A stretch of DNA of 9,068 bases from JACQNR01 sp049515175 (lineage in GTDB: Bacteria > Acidobacteriota > Terriglobia > UBA7540), in NCBI GenBank assembly GCA_049515175.1, contig JBEKUI010000200.1, positions 1 to 9,068 on the forward strand, in the 5' to 3' direction. Each line of letters opens with the position of its first letter. The stretch's first letter is position 1. Positions 1-6,236 of the stretch are shown piece after piece. The notes below the pieces were generated by a model. It made no database searches. It had not been told where the DNA came from and saw nothing but the letters and a program-made list of their open reading frames with translations. Position numbers and translations under genes: made by a program.

Positions 1-899
1 ACCGCCACAAAGGCGCCGCCCGCCCCGCCCAGAAGCCGCCGCGCCGCCTCCGCCGCGACTTTGTTGGTCCCTGCGATTTCCTGCGGTGTGAGGACAAAGA
101 AGTAGGCGATGTTGGTCAGAGCGTACACGACGACGACGAGCAGCGAGCCGAGAATTAGCGCGCGCGGGATATTGCGCTGCGGGTTCTCGACTTCCCCCGA
201 GACCATGCTCAGGTTGTTCCATCCGTCATAGGCCCAGAGCGCCGCCACTGTCGCCACGCCGAGGGCAGCAATAAAGCTGCTGCTCGAGTGCGAGTCGATG
301 GCGGACGAGAGACTGGCCCATGAGCCACGGCCGCGCGCCAGACCGAGGGTGATGATGACTCCCAGGACTACCAGCTTGGAGGCGGTGAAAACCGTCTGGA
401 TGGTGCCGCTGCGCCGCACGCCCAGGATGTTCACGCCGGAGAGGAACAGGATCAGCATCGTCGCGCTTACCTGCAGGCCCGTCAGGCGCAGTTCCACCCC
501 CGCCAAGCTCGCCTGCCACAGCGCGTCGTTCAAGCGCGGATAGAAATAGCTCAGGTAGATCGTGAAGCCGGTGGCGATGGCGGCAATCGATCCCGTCTTG
601 GCGACAAAGAACTGCGTCCAGCCATATAGGAAGCCCATCAACGGTCCGTAGGAGCGGTGAAGGTAAACGTACTCACCGCCGGCTTGCGGAATCGCCGCGC
701 CCAATTCCGCGTAACCCAGCGCTCCGAAGAGGCTCAGGACTCCGGCGAGCACCCACACTGCCAGAACCCAGAGCGGCGAGCCGAGCCGCTGGAGCATGAT
801 TCCCGGGACGACGAAGATCGCCGTGCCGATCATGGTGCCGGCGACAACCGAAGTCGCTCCGTAGAGCCCCAGGCCTTTGATGAGTTCAGGTCGAGACAT
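1..899 (-). CDS. APC-superfamily amino-acid permease, C-terminus beyond left edge
   Basis: This is an inner-membrane amino-acid transporter of the amino acid-polyamine-organocation superfamily, closest in feel to the LAT/SteT-like exchangers. The 299 visible residues begin MSRPELIKGLGLYGATSVVA, followed by the unwound TM1 motif GTMIGTAIF (about residues 21-29), where the family binds the substrate backbone. Residues 71-94 carry the family pattern PQAGGEYVYL...YGPLMGFLYGW. Around residues 224-240 there is DGWNNLSMVSGEVENPQR, the usual loop before TM7. About seven hydrophobic segments are visible and the frame is open to the window edge; relatives have roughly 430-480 residues, so about a third is missing. 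The ATG at 899 is the first one in frame and fits the family N-terminus, although no strong Shine-Dalgarno precedes it. The substrate cannot be told. The symporter gene lies 156 bases upstream on the same strand. Confidence 0.9.
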   Translation of the reverse strand, partial: MSRPELIKGLGLYGATSVVAGTMIGTAIFVVPGIMLQRLGSPLWVLAVWVLAGVLSLFGALGYAELGAAIPQAGGEYVYLHRSYGPLMGFLYGWTQFFVAKTGSIAAIATGFTIYLSYFYPRLNDALWQASLAGVELRLTGLQVSATMLILFLSGVNILGVRRSGTIQTVFTASKLVVLGVIITLGLARGRGSWASLSSAIDSHSSSSFIAALGVATVAALWAYDGWNNLSMVSGEVENPQRNIPRALILGSLLVVVVYALTNIAYFFVLTPQEIAGTNKVAAEAARRLLGGAGGAFVA

Positions 900-940
900 G
901 GTCAGTTCAGCTTCGGTCGCGGACGAGCAGATGCTAGGAA

Positions 941-1050
941 CAAAGGACTAAGTACGAAGTACAAATTACGAAGTACCAATTACAAAAGTCGGCGACCGGG
1001 GAGCAGGCCAACTTGATTTTTGTCACTTGTACTTCGTCCTTCGCACTTCA
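941..1050. repeat. Two heptamer repeat arrays in inverted orientation
   Basis: On the plus strand 941-989 reads as seven successive heptamers: caaagga, ctaagta, cgaagta, caaatta, cgaagta, ccaatta, caaaagt (loose consensus CNAANTA). On the minus strand 1050-1016 reads as five more of the same family: TGAAGTG, CGAAGGA, CGAAGTA, CAAGTGA, CAAAAAT. The arrays point toward each other across a spacer of about 26 bases. Segments 962-987 and 1018-1043 form an imperfect inverted repeat with an exact 9-base core (acgaagtac at 968-976, gtacttcgt at 1029-1037). The block begins within a few bases of the symporter stop codon and ends before the permease start. It could end or attenuate transcription, or be a dispersed repeat family. 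The function is not known to me. Confidence 0.75.
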
Positions 1051-1055
1051 TCCCG

Positions 1056-2549
1056 TTAGCCACAATCCGCGGGTTTGATCCCTCTCCCAGGAAACAGGTA
1101 ACTCACCGCCAGACCCACGAAAAACGTCGCGCACGTTCCAATCGCCACGTACCAGGTCCAGGCCACCGACGTCAGGCCCATCACAGCGAGCAGGACGGCG
1201 AGTCCTGCCGCTGCTCCCAGCACTGCCGCGCCGCCGCTCGTCCGCCGGGTGAGTACGCCCAGCAAGAAGATTCCCAGCATACATCCATACGGCACGGAAG
1301 CGATGGTCAGCGCGAGTTCGAGCACACTCGTGTGCAGCTGCTGAGCCAGAAGTGCAATACCGATCAGCACGCCGCCCCACATCAGGGTCAACAGCCGGGA
1401 GACTCGCAGGTAATGGCCCTCATCGGTTGCCGGCCGGAGAAATGGTTTGTAGAAATCCACGACCGAACTGGAAGCCAGGGAATTGAAGGCAGCGCTGAGG
1501 TTGGCCATCGCTGCGGCCAGAATGGCGGCAACGACGAGTCCGGCCAGGCCGGTGGGCAATTGGCTGGCCACGAAGCGCGGGAAAATCTGGTCGGGCCGGG
1601 TGAATGGTTCGGCCGGCGGGTTGTGCTGGTAAAAGGCGAACAGAACAATTCCTGCGAAGAGGAAGAGCGCGAATTGCGCCAGGACGATTACACCGCTGGC
1701 GATGATCGCCTTCTGGCTTTCGCGCATCGACCGCGCCGCCAACAGCCGCTGCACGATCAGTTGGTCGGTTCCGTGGCTGGCACAGGAGAGGAATAGTCCT
1801 CCAATCAAACCGGACCAGAACTGGTACGGCACGTGCCAGTCGAAATGAAAATTGAACAGCGCGAGCTTATCGCCGCCCAGCGTCGCGAGGTTAAGCACCT
1901 CCGGCCAGCCACCCGGAATGCGTGACACGGCCAGGCCCAGCGCCACGGCGGTCCCGCTGACGTAGATGAAGAGTTGAATGACATCCGTCCAGATGACGGC
2001 AGTAAGCCCGCCGCGATAGGTGTAATAGAGCGTCAGCGCTGTAATGATGAGGACCGACGGCAAGACTCCGGTCTTGAGGATGACTCCGACGACGATGGAG
2101 ATGGCGAAAACGCGCACGCCTTCCGCCAGAGCGCGGGTGACGAGAAAGAGGGCCGCGGTGAGAGTTCGCAGCCCACGGCCAAAACGCTGCTCGATGAGCT
2201 GGTAGGCGGTGTAGATCTCGCCGGCAAAGTAGCGCGGAATCAGAATCACGGCCACCACAAAGCGCGCCACGACGTATCCGAAGACGAGTTGCAGGAAATT
2301 CAGGTTGGTGGAGTAGGCGATCCCCGGTGTGCTGATGATAGTCAAGATGCTGGTTTCCGCCGAGACGACCGAGAAGGCGATGGCCCACCAGGGCAGGCGG
2401 CGGCCTCCCAGGAAGTAGTCGTGCAGAGTCCGCTGTCTCTTACCGAAGCGCGCGCCAAAGAGGGTGATGGCGATGAGATACGCCCCCACCACCACGAAGT
2501 CGATCCAGCGGAATCCCAAAAACCCTCCTCGGCCCGGCGCAGGCAGCAT
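1056..2549 (-). CDS. Sodium:solute symporter (SSS family)
   Basis: This is a membrane secondary transporter that couples sodium influx to uptake of an organic solute. The 497 residues contain about 13 hydrophobic segments, the usual count and length for the SSS family. Visible family marks, in order: DYFLGGRRLPWW (residues 44-55), the TM1-region SAETSILTIISTPG (63-76), GGLTAVIWTDVIQ (180-192), which is the classic SSS signature, and NLSAAFNSLASSSVVDFYK (about 348-367), whose serines lie where the family places its Na2 sodium site. The N-terminus is short before the first membrane segment, and the ATG at 2549 fits it. A good promoter lies about 78-107 bases upstream, so the gene is probably transcribed from its own start rather than with the gene at 2707. 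The substrate (sugar, proline, monocarboxylate or other) cannot be read from the sequence. Confidence 0.93.
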   Translation of the reverse strand: MLPAPGRGGFLGFRWIDFVVVGAYLIAITLFGARFGKRQRTLHDYFLGGRRLPWWAIAFSVVSAETSILTIISTPGIAYSTNLNFLQLVFGYVVARFVVAVILIPRYFAGEIYTAYQLIEQRFGRGLRTLTAALFLVTRALAEGVRVFAISIVVGVILKTGVLPSVLIITALTLYYTYRGGLTAVIWTDVIQLFIYVSGTAVALGLAVSRIPGGWPEVLNLATLGGDKLALFNFHFDWHVPYQFWSGLIGGLFLSCASHGTDQLIVQRLLAARSMRESQKAIIASGVIVLAQFALFLFAGIVLFAFYQHNPPAEPFTRPDQIFPRFVASQLPTGLAGLVVAAILAAAMANLSAAFNSLASSSVVDFYKPFLRPATDEGHYLRVSRLLTLMWGGVLIGIALLAQQLHTSVLELALTIASVPYGCMLGIFLLGVLTRRTSGGAAVLGAAAGLAVLLAVMGLTSVAWTWYVAIGTCATFFVGLAVSYLFPGRGIKPADCG

Positions 2550-2626
2550 CCAGCCGTCGGGGTCCAGACTATCCGCTGATGATTCGGCTTACCGACGTCT
2601 CGAGCCCCGCCGTTACGTTCCCGGCG

Positions 2627-2656
2627 AGTCTAATGGACAGCGCAAAAAAGTGTCAA
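2627..2656 (-). promoter_or_regulatory. Sigma70-type promoter of the sodium:solute symporter
   Basis: On the minus strand a perfect -35 TTGACA (plus positions 2651-2656) is followed after 18 bases by TAGACT (2627-2632), which matches four of six positions of TATAAT. Transcription would begin near 2620, giving a leader of about 70 bases before the ATG at 2549. The spacer holds a run of six T. It lies in the 157-base gap between the helical-repeat gene and the symporter. The whole gap 2550-2706 shows no other gene. Confidence 0.65.
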
Positions 2657-2706
2657 GGAAAGCGGCGGCGGCGCTGCAGGACTGCGGGCAGGAAGATGTG
2701 GCGGTC

Positions 2707-3519
2707 TCATGGTTCCGGCGGCAAGATGCGCGGTGCGCGCGCCAGCCGATCGATGCAGTGATTGAGGATGTAGGTGCGGACCGGTTCAGGCATCCGCCGG
2801 TCAAGACAGATTTCGCGCAGGTCGTTCACGGCCATCTCGGGCAAGAAAATTAGGACTTGTTGGAGGGGCGTGGACGGGTTTCGCATCAATGCCAGCCGCA
2901 CGTGATAGCGGTGCGACCACTTGTCGTGAAGCGCGAGAGTTTCCACGACCCGTGACGGCAGATCTTGGCGTGCCAGGAGCTTGAGGATGTGCGCTTCGGT
3001 CAGGAAGGGATTTCCCAGTCCTGCCTGAAGCAACTCCGGGTCTTCCGTGACGAGCAACCCGGCTACGACGCGCCCGGACGCGCGGCGCGCCAGCGTAATC
3101 TTCTCGCCGCGGGGCAAGGTATCGGCCTTCGTGAGGATCGTCTCCTCGGCCACGATCTTGACATCGGCAGGCACGCCGGGAGTCTGTGCCACTCGCAGGA
3201 GGTCAAAGAGGTAAAGGAACTTGAGAATGGGCAGGGTAATCAGCCGGGGTGTCCGGGGATGACGCGCCAGGGCGAGCTTTACGGCGTAACGTCGAGCGGC
3301 CTCCTTGTGGACGGCGATTTCGCGAATGGCTTCGGCGGGGAGGTCCTTTCTCTCTAGAAGCCGCAGAAAGTCAGGCTCCTGGAGATGAGGATTGCGCGCC
3401 AGCGCCGTCAGCACTTCCTTGGCGGTCTCTTTGAAAAAGGGATCTAGGAGGTGGCGCGGCGCGATGGCAGCCTTTTCGGCGAGTTCCTTCGGAGCATCAG
3501 CTTTTCCCTGCGAACTCAT
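2707..3519 (-). CDS. Unknown protein with two copies of a helical repeat unit
   Basis: I do not recognise this 270-residue protein. It has no signal peptide and no membrane segment, so it is probably cytoplasmic. It is clearly built by internal duplication: residues 40-131 align without gaps to 167-258 at a constant offset of 127. In the best part (40-102 against 167-229) I count 25 identities of 63, including NP, LLxRxDLP, H, RYxV, LALxR and PxTP. The pattern is leucine- and alanine-rich predicted helices with NP and TP turns, resembling HEAT-like or leucine-rich-variant alpha solenoids, which usually bind proteins. No catalytic motif is visible. The ATG at 3519 is fixed by an in-frame TAG at 3532-3534 just upstream. 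A -10 element lies only nine bases before the start, which suggests a leaderless or nearly leaderless message. It is divergent from the TPR gene at 3885. Confidence 0.85.
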   Translation of the reverse strand: MSSQGKADAPKELAEKAAIAPRHLLDPFFKETAKEVLTALARNPHLQEPDFLRLLERKDLPAEAIREIAVHKEAARRYAVKLALARHPRTPRLITLPILKFLYLFDLLRVAQTPGVPADVKIVAEETILTKADTLPRGEKITLARRASGRVVAGLLVTEDPELLQAGLGNPFLTEAHILKLLARQDLPSRVVETLALHDKWSHRYHVRLALMRNPSTPLQQVLIFLPEMAVNDLREICLDRRMPEPVRTYILNHCIDRLARAPRILPPEP

Positions 3520-3528
3520 TTCACGCCG

Positions 3529-3557
3529 ATTCTAATGGCCGCGGGCAATGCCCGCAA
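3529..3557 (-). promoter_or_regulatory. Near-leaderless promoter of the helical-repeat gene, with palindrome
   Basis: On the minus strand TTGCGG (plus 3552-3557) and TAGAAT (3529-3534, five of six matches) are 17 bases apart. The -10 ends nine bases before the ATG, so transcription would begin two or three bases before the start codon. There is no Shine-Dalgarno in the short leader, which agrees with this. The perfect palindrome gcgggc-aat-gcccgc (3541-3555) fills the spacer and overlaps the -35, a natural place for a repressor. It has no following T-run on either strand, so it is unlikely to be a terminator. Confidence 0.5.
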
Positions 3558-3604
3558 CTGTGGCAGCGATTCAGACTGAGCGCGCCATCCCCCATGCTTG
3601 TCAA

Positions 3605-3630
3605 AGTGGTAACGGACGAGTGGTCAACGG
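3605..3630. repeat. Pair of near-identical direct repeats in the divergent intergenic region
   Basis: agtggtaacgg (3605-3615) and agtggtcaacgg (3619-3630) differ by one inserted base and begin 14 bases apart. They lie between the two divergent genes, a usual place for paired binding sites of a regulator. The remainder of the 365-base gap 3520-3884 holds promoter candidates and hairpins listed separately, and no convincing small gene or RNA. Confidence 0.4.
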
Positions 3631-3653
3631 GATAGGGCCACACCGCTGGAGAT

Positions 3654-3683
3654 TTGGGCATCCAATGGGATCGGGGGGATAAT
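3654..3683 (+). promoter_or_regulatory. Candidate promoter of the TPR gene (distal)
   Basis: TTGGGC (3654-3659) and GATAAT (3678-3683, five of six) are 18 bases apart on the plus strand. This start would give a leader of about 195 bases before the ATG at 3885. The -35 matches only three of six positions. Confidence 0.35.
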
Positions 3684-3719
3684 GCAAGAGGAAATTTGAG
3701 GAGGGCATGCAGAATTAAC

Positions 3720-3748
3720 TTGAAAAATCCCGCGAGTCTTGGTATTTG
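3720..3748 (+). promoter_or_regulatory. Alternative candidate promoter of the TPR gene (proximal)
   Basis: TTGAAA (3720-3725, five of six) is followed after 17 bases by TATTTG (3743-3748), a poor -10. It would give a leader of about 130 bases that includes both hairpins at 3816-3847. I cannot choose between this and the distal candidate. Confidence 0.25.
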
Positions 3749-3815
3749 GAGTGACGCGTCTTTGGAGCAATTCTTAATGGGACGCAGGCTGGCGCGGTAC
3801 ACAAGCCTGGAATTT

Positions 3816-3847
3816 GGCGGTGCCCGCCCTGCTGCTCCAGAAGCAGC
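3816..3847 (+). promoter_or_regulatory. Two adjacent hairpins in the leader of the TPR gene
   Basis: ggcgg-tgc-ccgcc (3816-3828) and gctgct-ccaga-agcagc (3831-3847) are two perfect stem-loops two bases apart. They end 23 bases before the Shine-Dalgarno-like gaggta (3871-3876) of the gene at 3885. Neither is followed by a T-run, so a terminator is unlikely. They may stabilise the message 5' end or take part in translational control. Confidence 0.45.
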
Positions 3848-3884
3848 GAACACTCTAAACCCCAATAACTGAGGTAGGCGTCCT

Positions 3885-5231
3885 ATGAAGAAGATGACTA
3901 CGCTGTTGAGCTTGACCGTCCTGGCGGGCATGGCCCTGCTGACGCAAGGCGGACCACCTCTGACGGGTCTGGCCTGGGCGGCTCCGCAGCAGGCGGAAGG
4001 GCAGAAGCCTGCGGGCTGGAGTGGTCGAGAGGAATACGACGCGTATATGGCCCTGACCACTGAGAAGGATCCCCAGAAAAAGGTCGGGCTCGCCGACGCC
4101 TTCTTGCAGAAATACCCGAATTCGTTTGTGAAGGACACGGTCTACGTGGTGCTGATGCAGACTTACGCGCAACGCAACGAGATCCCCAAGGCGATCGAGG
4201 CGGCACATAAGGCCGTGCAGGCCAATCCCGACAAGCTCGAGGCTTTGGCGTACGTCAGCTTTGTGTTCCCGTTTGTCTTCAAGGCGGATGACCCGGAAGC
4301 AACGACGAAACTCTCACAAACCGAGAATGACGCCAAGCGGGGGCTCGAGGTTCTGCAAAAGCTCAAGAAGCCGGATAACGTCACGGATGAGCAATTCACC
4401 CAGTACATTAAAGGGCAGCGAGCGAACTTCAACAACGCGATGGGATTTGTAGCCCTGCAACGTAAGGACTACGCGGCTGCGATCACCTCCTTCAAAGGGG
4501 CGGCCGAAGATAATCCGGCCGACGTTTACACGTTCTATCGCATGGGCATCGCCTATATTTCCGGCGATCCGCGGGACTATGACCATGCCATCTGGAACCT
4601 GGCCCGTTCGTCGTCGCTGGCCAAGGCCGGGAACAATCCCGCCGCGGCGGAAATCGAGAAGTACCTGCGGTCGGTTTACATCAACTACCACGGCAACGAC
4701 GAGGGCTTGGCCGGAATTATGGCCCAGGCCGCCGCTTCGCCGACCGCTCCGGAAGGCTTTAAGGTCGCGCAAATGGAGACCCCCAAGGACACCGGAAACG
4801 CCAGCATCGACGCTTTCAACAAAACCTTTTTCCTCCTGAAATATGGCGGTGACCGCGCCCAGAAGCTCTGGGACGGCCTAAAGGGCCAGTCCTTCGGTGT
4901 GGGCGGTTTCGTGGAGAGTGTGGACAAGGCGGGGGGGGGCGGCTACGCGATCCACATCGACGTACTGGCCGCCTCGAAGTCGGCCGACGGAGTGTACGAT
5001 ATCGAGTTGAAGGACACCTCGCAGCCGAACGTGAAGAACCTGAGCAAAGGCGACGCCGTCCATTTCCAGGGCGTGATCGCATCTTATACAGCGACTCCGG
5101 GTCTCGTGATTACGCTCGACAACGGGAAGATCAACGAAGACGAGATCCCTGATCAGCCCAAGGCACAGCCCAAAGCCAAACCGAAGCCGCGCACGCCGGC
5201 CAAGCGGACGACGACGAAGAGTACCAACTGA
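3885..5231 (+). CDS. Exported TPR protein with possible OB-fold C-terminal domain
   Basis: The 448-residue product begins with a typical Sec signal: MKK, a hydrophobic core (residues 7-20) and a likely cleavage site near AWA-AP (32/33). It should therefore be periplasmic or secreted. Tetratricopeptide-type helix pairs are visible at about 84-117 (TYAQRNEIPKAIEAAHKAVQ then NP), 179-212 (GFVALQRKDYAAAITSFKGA then NP) and 213-246. From about 320 to 418 the pattern changes to alternating beta strands (FGVGGFVESV, YAIHIDVLA, GVYDIELKD, NLSKGDAVHFQGVI, GLVITLDNGKI), which resembles the tRNA_anti-like OB fold seen in other secreted bacterial proteins; this is inference. A Lys/Pro/Thr-rich basic tail of about 25 residues ends it. 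The ATG follows gaggta at nine bases. A strong terminator lies 38 bases after the stop. The role is unknown; TPRs suggest a scaffold for envelope proteins. Confidence 0.88.
   Translation: MKKMTTLLSLTVLAGMALLTQGGPPLTGLAWAAPQQAEGQKPAGWSGREEYDAYMALTTEKDPQKKVGLADAFLQKYPNSFVKDTVYVVLMQTYAQRNEIPKAIEAAHKAVQANPDKLEALAYVSFVFPFVFKADDPEATTKLSQTENDAKRGLEVLQKLKKPDNVTDEQFTQYIKGQRANFNNAMGFVALQRKDYAAAITSFKGAAEDNPADVYTFYRMGIAYISGDPRDYDHAIWNLARSSSLAKAGNNPAAAEIEKYLRSVYINYHGNDEGLAGIMAQAAASPTAPEGFKVAQMETPKDTGNASIDAFNKTFFLLKYGGDRAQKLWDGLKGQSFGVGGFVESVDKAGGGGYAIHIDVLAASKSADGVYDIELKDTSQPNVKNLSKGDAVHFQGVIASYTATPGLVITLDNGKINEDEIPDQPKAQPKAKPKPRTPAKRTTTKSTN
4931..4939 (+). repeat. Nine-G homopolymer inside the TPR gene
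   Basis: Nine consecutive G encode part of a four-glycine run at about residues 349-352, in the loop between two strands of the putative OB domain. The frame is intact across it as given. Tracts of this length can slip in replication, transcription or sequencing. Loss or gain of one base would truncate or alter the last hundred residues. Confidence 0.9.
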
Positions 5232-5269
5232 GCCTGGAACGGCGATCAGAAGGACTTCACTGCATGTCC

Positions 5270-5312
5270 CAAGGCGCTGGTGACGCAGGTCATCGGCGCC
5301 TTGTTGTTTCTT
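5270..5312 (+). terminator. Strong intrinsic terminator of the TPR gene
   Basis: Positions 5270-5284 pair with 5289-5303 in a continuous 15-bp stem with two G-U pairs and a four-base GCAG loop; the lower part is GGCGC/GCGCC. The T-rich stretch ttgttgtttctt follows on the plus strand (5301-5312). On the minus strand no T-run follows, so it serves the TPR gene only. A further inverted repeat, gacctc/gaggtc (5315-5320 and 5334-5339), lies just behind it. The genes on both sides converge here and 5232-5383 holds no gene. Confidence 0.85.
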
Positions 5313-5383
5313 GGGACCTCGGGCGACAGGGCAGAGGTCAGGCCCGGGTTTCGACAGGTAAGTCGTGAATGGAGCGGAGGGGG

Positions 5384-5617
5384 TCAGCGCCGGGCGCGCT
5401 TGCGTCGCCGCGGGTGGTCGAGGAGGCCGAGGTCGTGGATCTTGCGGCTGAGGGTGTTGCGGTGGATGCCCAGCGTCTTGGCGGCACGCGACTGGTTGCC
5501 GTTCACTTTCTCCATGATCTTGCGGATGAAGCGACGCTCAAACTCGGCCACCGCATCCTCAAAACCGATGTCATTTTCGACCAGGCTGTTGACGAGGGTT
5601 TCTAACTGATTTTTCAC
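5384..5617 (-). CDS. Small free-standing Fis-type DNA-binding protein
   Basis: This 77-residue protein is essentially one Fis-type DNA-binding domain. Residues 18-65 follow the layout of E. coli Fis: two amphipathic helices for dimerisation, then GNQSRAAKTLGIHRNTLSRK (40-59), close to the GNQTRAA...GINRGTL helix-turn-helix of Fis and of NtrC-type activators. The C-terminus is a basic RRRKRARR tail, which should add non-specific DNA affinity. It is shorter than E. coli Fis (98 residues) and lacks its N-terminal arm. The start is a GTG at 5617, supported by GGAG (plus 5625-5628) seven bases upstream. It is the last gene of the purC-cvpA cluster, 37 bases behind cvpA. It may act as a nucleoid protein or local regulator; the targets are unknown. 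Confidence 0.88.
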   Translation of the reverse strand: MKNQLETLVNSLVENDIGFEDAVAEFERRFIRKIMEKVNGNQSRAAKTLGIHRNTLSRKIHDLGLLDHPRRRKRARR

Positions 5618-5654
5618 AGCGAGACTCCGTCGCCGCGCGCTCAGGCGCGAGCCA

Positions 5655-6206
5655 CTACTGGTTCTTGATCGCTTTCTTGTCCTTATCCGCCAGCATCTGG
5701 CGGAACTTCTCGAAACCTTCCTTGAACTGCGCTTTGAGATCCCTCGGCATCAAACTAACGATGGCGCGCGCCCCGGTGGCCACGTAGGGCGCAAGTGTAG
5801 ACGATTCCACGGCTTGCGGCTTCATGCCGAAAGCCAGCATGGTCATCAGCAGGATGCTAGCGATGATCACGCCGCGTACCAGCCCGAACACGCCGCCCAG
5901 GAATCGGTCAAACCATTGCACGCCGGCCTTCTGGATAAGTTTCTTGGCCAGCGCCGAAATCAGAGCTCCCAAAATGAGCACGGCGACGAACAGCGCAAGA
6001 AACGCCAGGCCTAGCGCCACTTCGTGCGACCGCGTGAGATCGTCAAACCAGACGCTCGCGCGGTGATAGCCCACGGCGGCGACCACCAGTCCGGCCAGCA
6101 CCGCGGCCAGAGCAATCAGCTCGCGGACGAAGCCTTTGAGTGTCGCCGCAAGGACCGAAAAGACGACGATTCCCGCCAGGACCCCGTCAAGCCAGTTCCA
6201 TCCCAT
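5655..6206 (-). CDS. cvpA: CvpA family membrane protein
   Basis: CvpA family proteins are small inner-membrane proteins, named for colicin V production and often found beside purine genes; their biochemical role is not settled. The 183 residues show four hydrophobic segments (about 5-22, 30-47, 62-88, 104-125). The family core WFDRFLGGVFGLVRG lies at 98-112 and the N-terminal pattern LDGVLAGIVV..LKGFVREL fits well. A charged helical tail (130-183, rich in Lys, Asp and Glu) follows. The ATG at 6206 has a weak AGGGC about eight bases ahead. It lies 30 bases after purC and 37 before the Fis-like gene, so the three are probably one transcript. The classical neighbour in E. coli is purF; here it is purC. 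Confidence 0.92.
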   Translation of the reverse strand: MGWNWLDGVLAGIVVFSVLAATLKGFVRELIALAAVLAGLVVAAVGYHRASVWFDDLTRSHEVALGLAFLALFVAVLILGALISALAKKLIQKAGVQWFDRFLGGVFGLVRGVIIASILLMTMLAFGMKPQAVESSTLAPYVATGARAIVSLMPRDLKAQFKEGFEKFRQMLADKDKKAIKNQ

Positions 6207-6236
6207 GATGTGCCCTGAAGTCGCGGTCCGACTCCG

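Noticed and set aside
941..1050. CRISPR array
   Set aside because: The units are seven bases, contiguous and without spacers, and change orientation halfway, which does not fit CRISPR.
1020..1796. Plus-strand open frame of 258 codons
   Set aside because: It is antisense to the sodium:solute symporter, and its composition (Gln, Arg, Gly, His rich) is that of a shadow frame in GC-rich DNA.
1974..2579. Plus-strand open frame of 201 codons
   Set aside because: It is the antisense of the N-terminal half of the symporter, with Asp/Glu/Arg-rich low-complexity composition and no recognisable domain.
2644..2649. Run of six T (minus strand) as terminator of the helical-repeat gene
   Set aside because: No stable stem directly precedes it, and it lies within the spacer of the symporter promoter.
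3521..4138. Minus-strand open frame of 205 codons overlapping the start of the TPR gene
   Set aside because: It lies antisense to a convincing signal peptide and TPR gene, is rich in Ser, Pro, Arg and Cys without family features, and crosses the divergent promoter region.
4314..4772. Minus-strand open frame of 152 codons
   Set aside because: It is a shadow of the TPR gene and has no motif.
5315..5339. Inverted repeat gacctc/gaggtc as terminator of the purC cluster on the minus strand
   Set aside because: The sequence following it on the minus strand is purine-rich (CCCAAGAAACAAC) with no T-run, so there is no basis for an intrinsic terminator in that direction.
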